A stretch of 64,000 bases of DNA from Pseudomonas graminis (GTDB lineage: Bacteria; Pseudomonadota; Gammaproteobacteria; Pseudomonadales; Pseudomonadaceae): NCBI RefSeq assembly GCF_001705435.1, contig NZ_MDEN01000055.1:124001-188000 (forward strand). Reading direction: 5' to 3'. The notes beneath the pieces are model-generated. The model worked only from the letters and a program-made list of their open reading frames with translations, was not told the origin of the DNA and searched no databases. This document shows positions 63,838 through 64,000 of this stretch, one piece after another. A program made the translations under genes and the position numbers. Each line of letters starts with the position of its first letter. The stretch's first letter is position 1.

Positions 63838-64000
63838 TTACAAGTTGTAGCCACGTTCGTTGTGTTGCGCCAGATCCAGGCCGACCGCTTCTTCTTCTTC
63901 GGTGACACGCAGGCCCATGACCATGTCGAGCACCTTGAGGATGATGAAGGTCACGATCGCGGTATAGATGACCGTGAAGCCGACGCCTTTGCACTGAATC
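63838..64000 (-). CDS. amtB: ammonium transporter AmtB, C-terminal fragment (gene continues beyond the window)
   Basis: The last 53 residues are visible: a final membrane helix (VIYTAIVTFIILKVLDMVMG) followed by the cytoplasmic tail GLRVTEEEEAVGLDLAQHNE and GYNL. This tail is characteristic of AmtB and interacts with GlnK. Only the end lies here. Confidence 0.93.
   Translation of the reverse strand, partial: IQCKGVGFTVIYTAIVTFIILKVLDMVMGLRVTEEEEAVGLDLAQHNERGYNL

Noticed and set aside
63641..63850. A 69-codon plus-strand frame with CPLCGHPY, looking like a zinc knuckle
   Set aside because: It runs through the amtB terminator and into the amtB 3' end, and lacks a ribosome site. The Cys pair is probably chance.

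Overview
The window is a contiguous piece of a Pseudomonas chromosome. It is GC-rich, densely coded and almost entirely core genome. The gene order pepP-ubiH-ubiI, zapA-6S RNA-fau, trxA-rho, ppx/ppk, algP-algQ-dsbB-hemYXDC-algR-algZ-argH and cyaA-cyaY-lptM-lysA-dapF-xerC matches, from memory, the P. aeruginosa PA5210-PA5290 neighbourhood. SutA, AlgP, AlgQ and AlgZ/AlgR are Pseudomonas hallmarks. The idonate genes and the 'GGACCGGCTT-AGCCGGGAAG' REP family are compatible with the fluorescens/syringae side of the genus, but the species cannot be fixed from this sequence. No prophage, insertion sequence, CRISPR array, tRNA or rRNA was seen.

Layout. 1-1.6 kb: idonate/gluconate catabolic dehydrogenases, the first cut by the window edge. 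1.9-3.8 kb: a DUF2388 protein facing gcvT-gcvH. 4-6.7 kb: a ferric-iron ABC transporter (permease plus binding protein, no ATPase). 7-11.4 kb: the ubiquinone hydroxylases ubiI and ubiH with pepP and a YgfB-like gene. 11.5-13 kb: a coiled-coil protein, zapA, 6S RNA and fau. 13-17.5 kb: small and poorly characterised genes (a 49-residue membrane peptide, an EVE protein, an exported FliL-like protein, a quinone reductase, a TonB-like protein and an acyltransferase). 17.7-26.5 kb: glpT, a ChaC-like enzyme, a ferredoxin-reductase coupled to ubiD, an SGNH acyltransferase, rho and trxA. 26.5-30.4 kb: a GntR regulator divergent from a four-gene amino-acid-type ABC importer. 30.4-39.7 kb: REP elements, convergent ppx/ppk, dedA, elbB, a yaiI-family gene, a cytochrome c-FTR1 iron permease and a LysE exporter. 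39.8-51.8 kb: an ABC-F ATPase, algP, an FKBP isomerase, algQ, dsbB, the hem cluster and algR-algZ. 51.9-64 kb: argH, small conserved genes, cyaA, cyaY, lptM, lysA-dapF-DUF484-xerC-HAD, sutA, yjbQ and the tail of amtB.

How the parts relate. Four genes serve respiratory quinone synthesis (ubiI, ubiH, ubiD and possibly the reductase coupled to it). Polyphosphate synthesis and breakdown are encoded face to face, and ppk has a well-formed PhoB-type promoter. Two iron-uptake routes are present (FbpAB and cytochrome c-FTR1), as are haem synthesis and frataxin. Several global regulators cluster here: 6S RNA, Rho, AlgQ/Rsd, AlgR/AlgZ, CyaA (cAMP) and SutA. The non-standard signals are mostly intergenic: the Pho box, tandem GlpR-like operators, a possible GntR operator, a REP family with one tandem duplication, and a 49-codon gene.

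I found no clear undescribed multi-gene system. The best leads are regulatory or small-protein observations.
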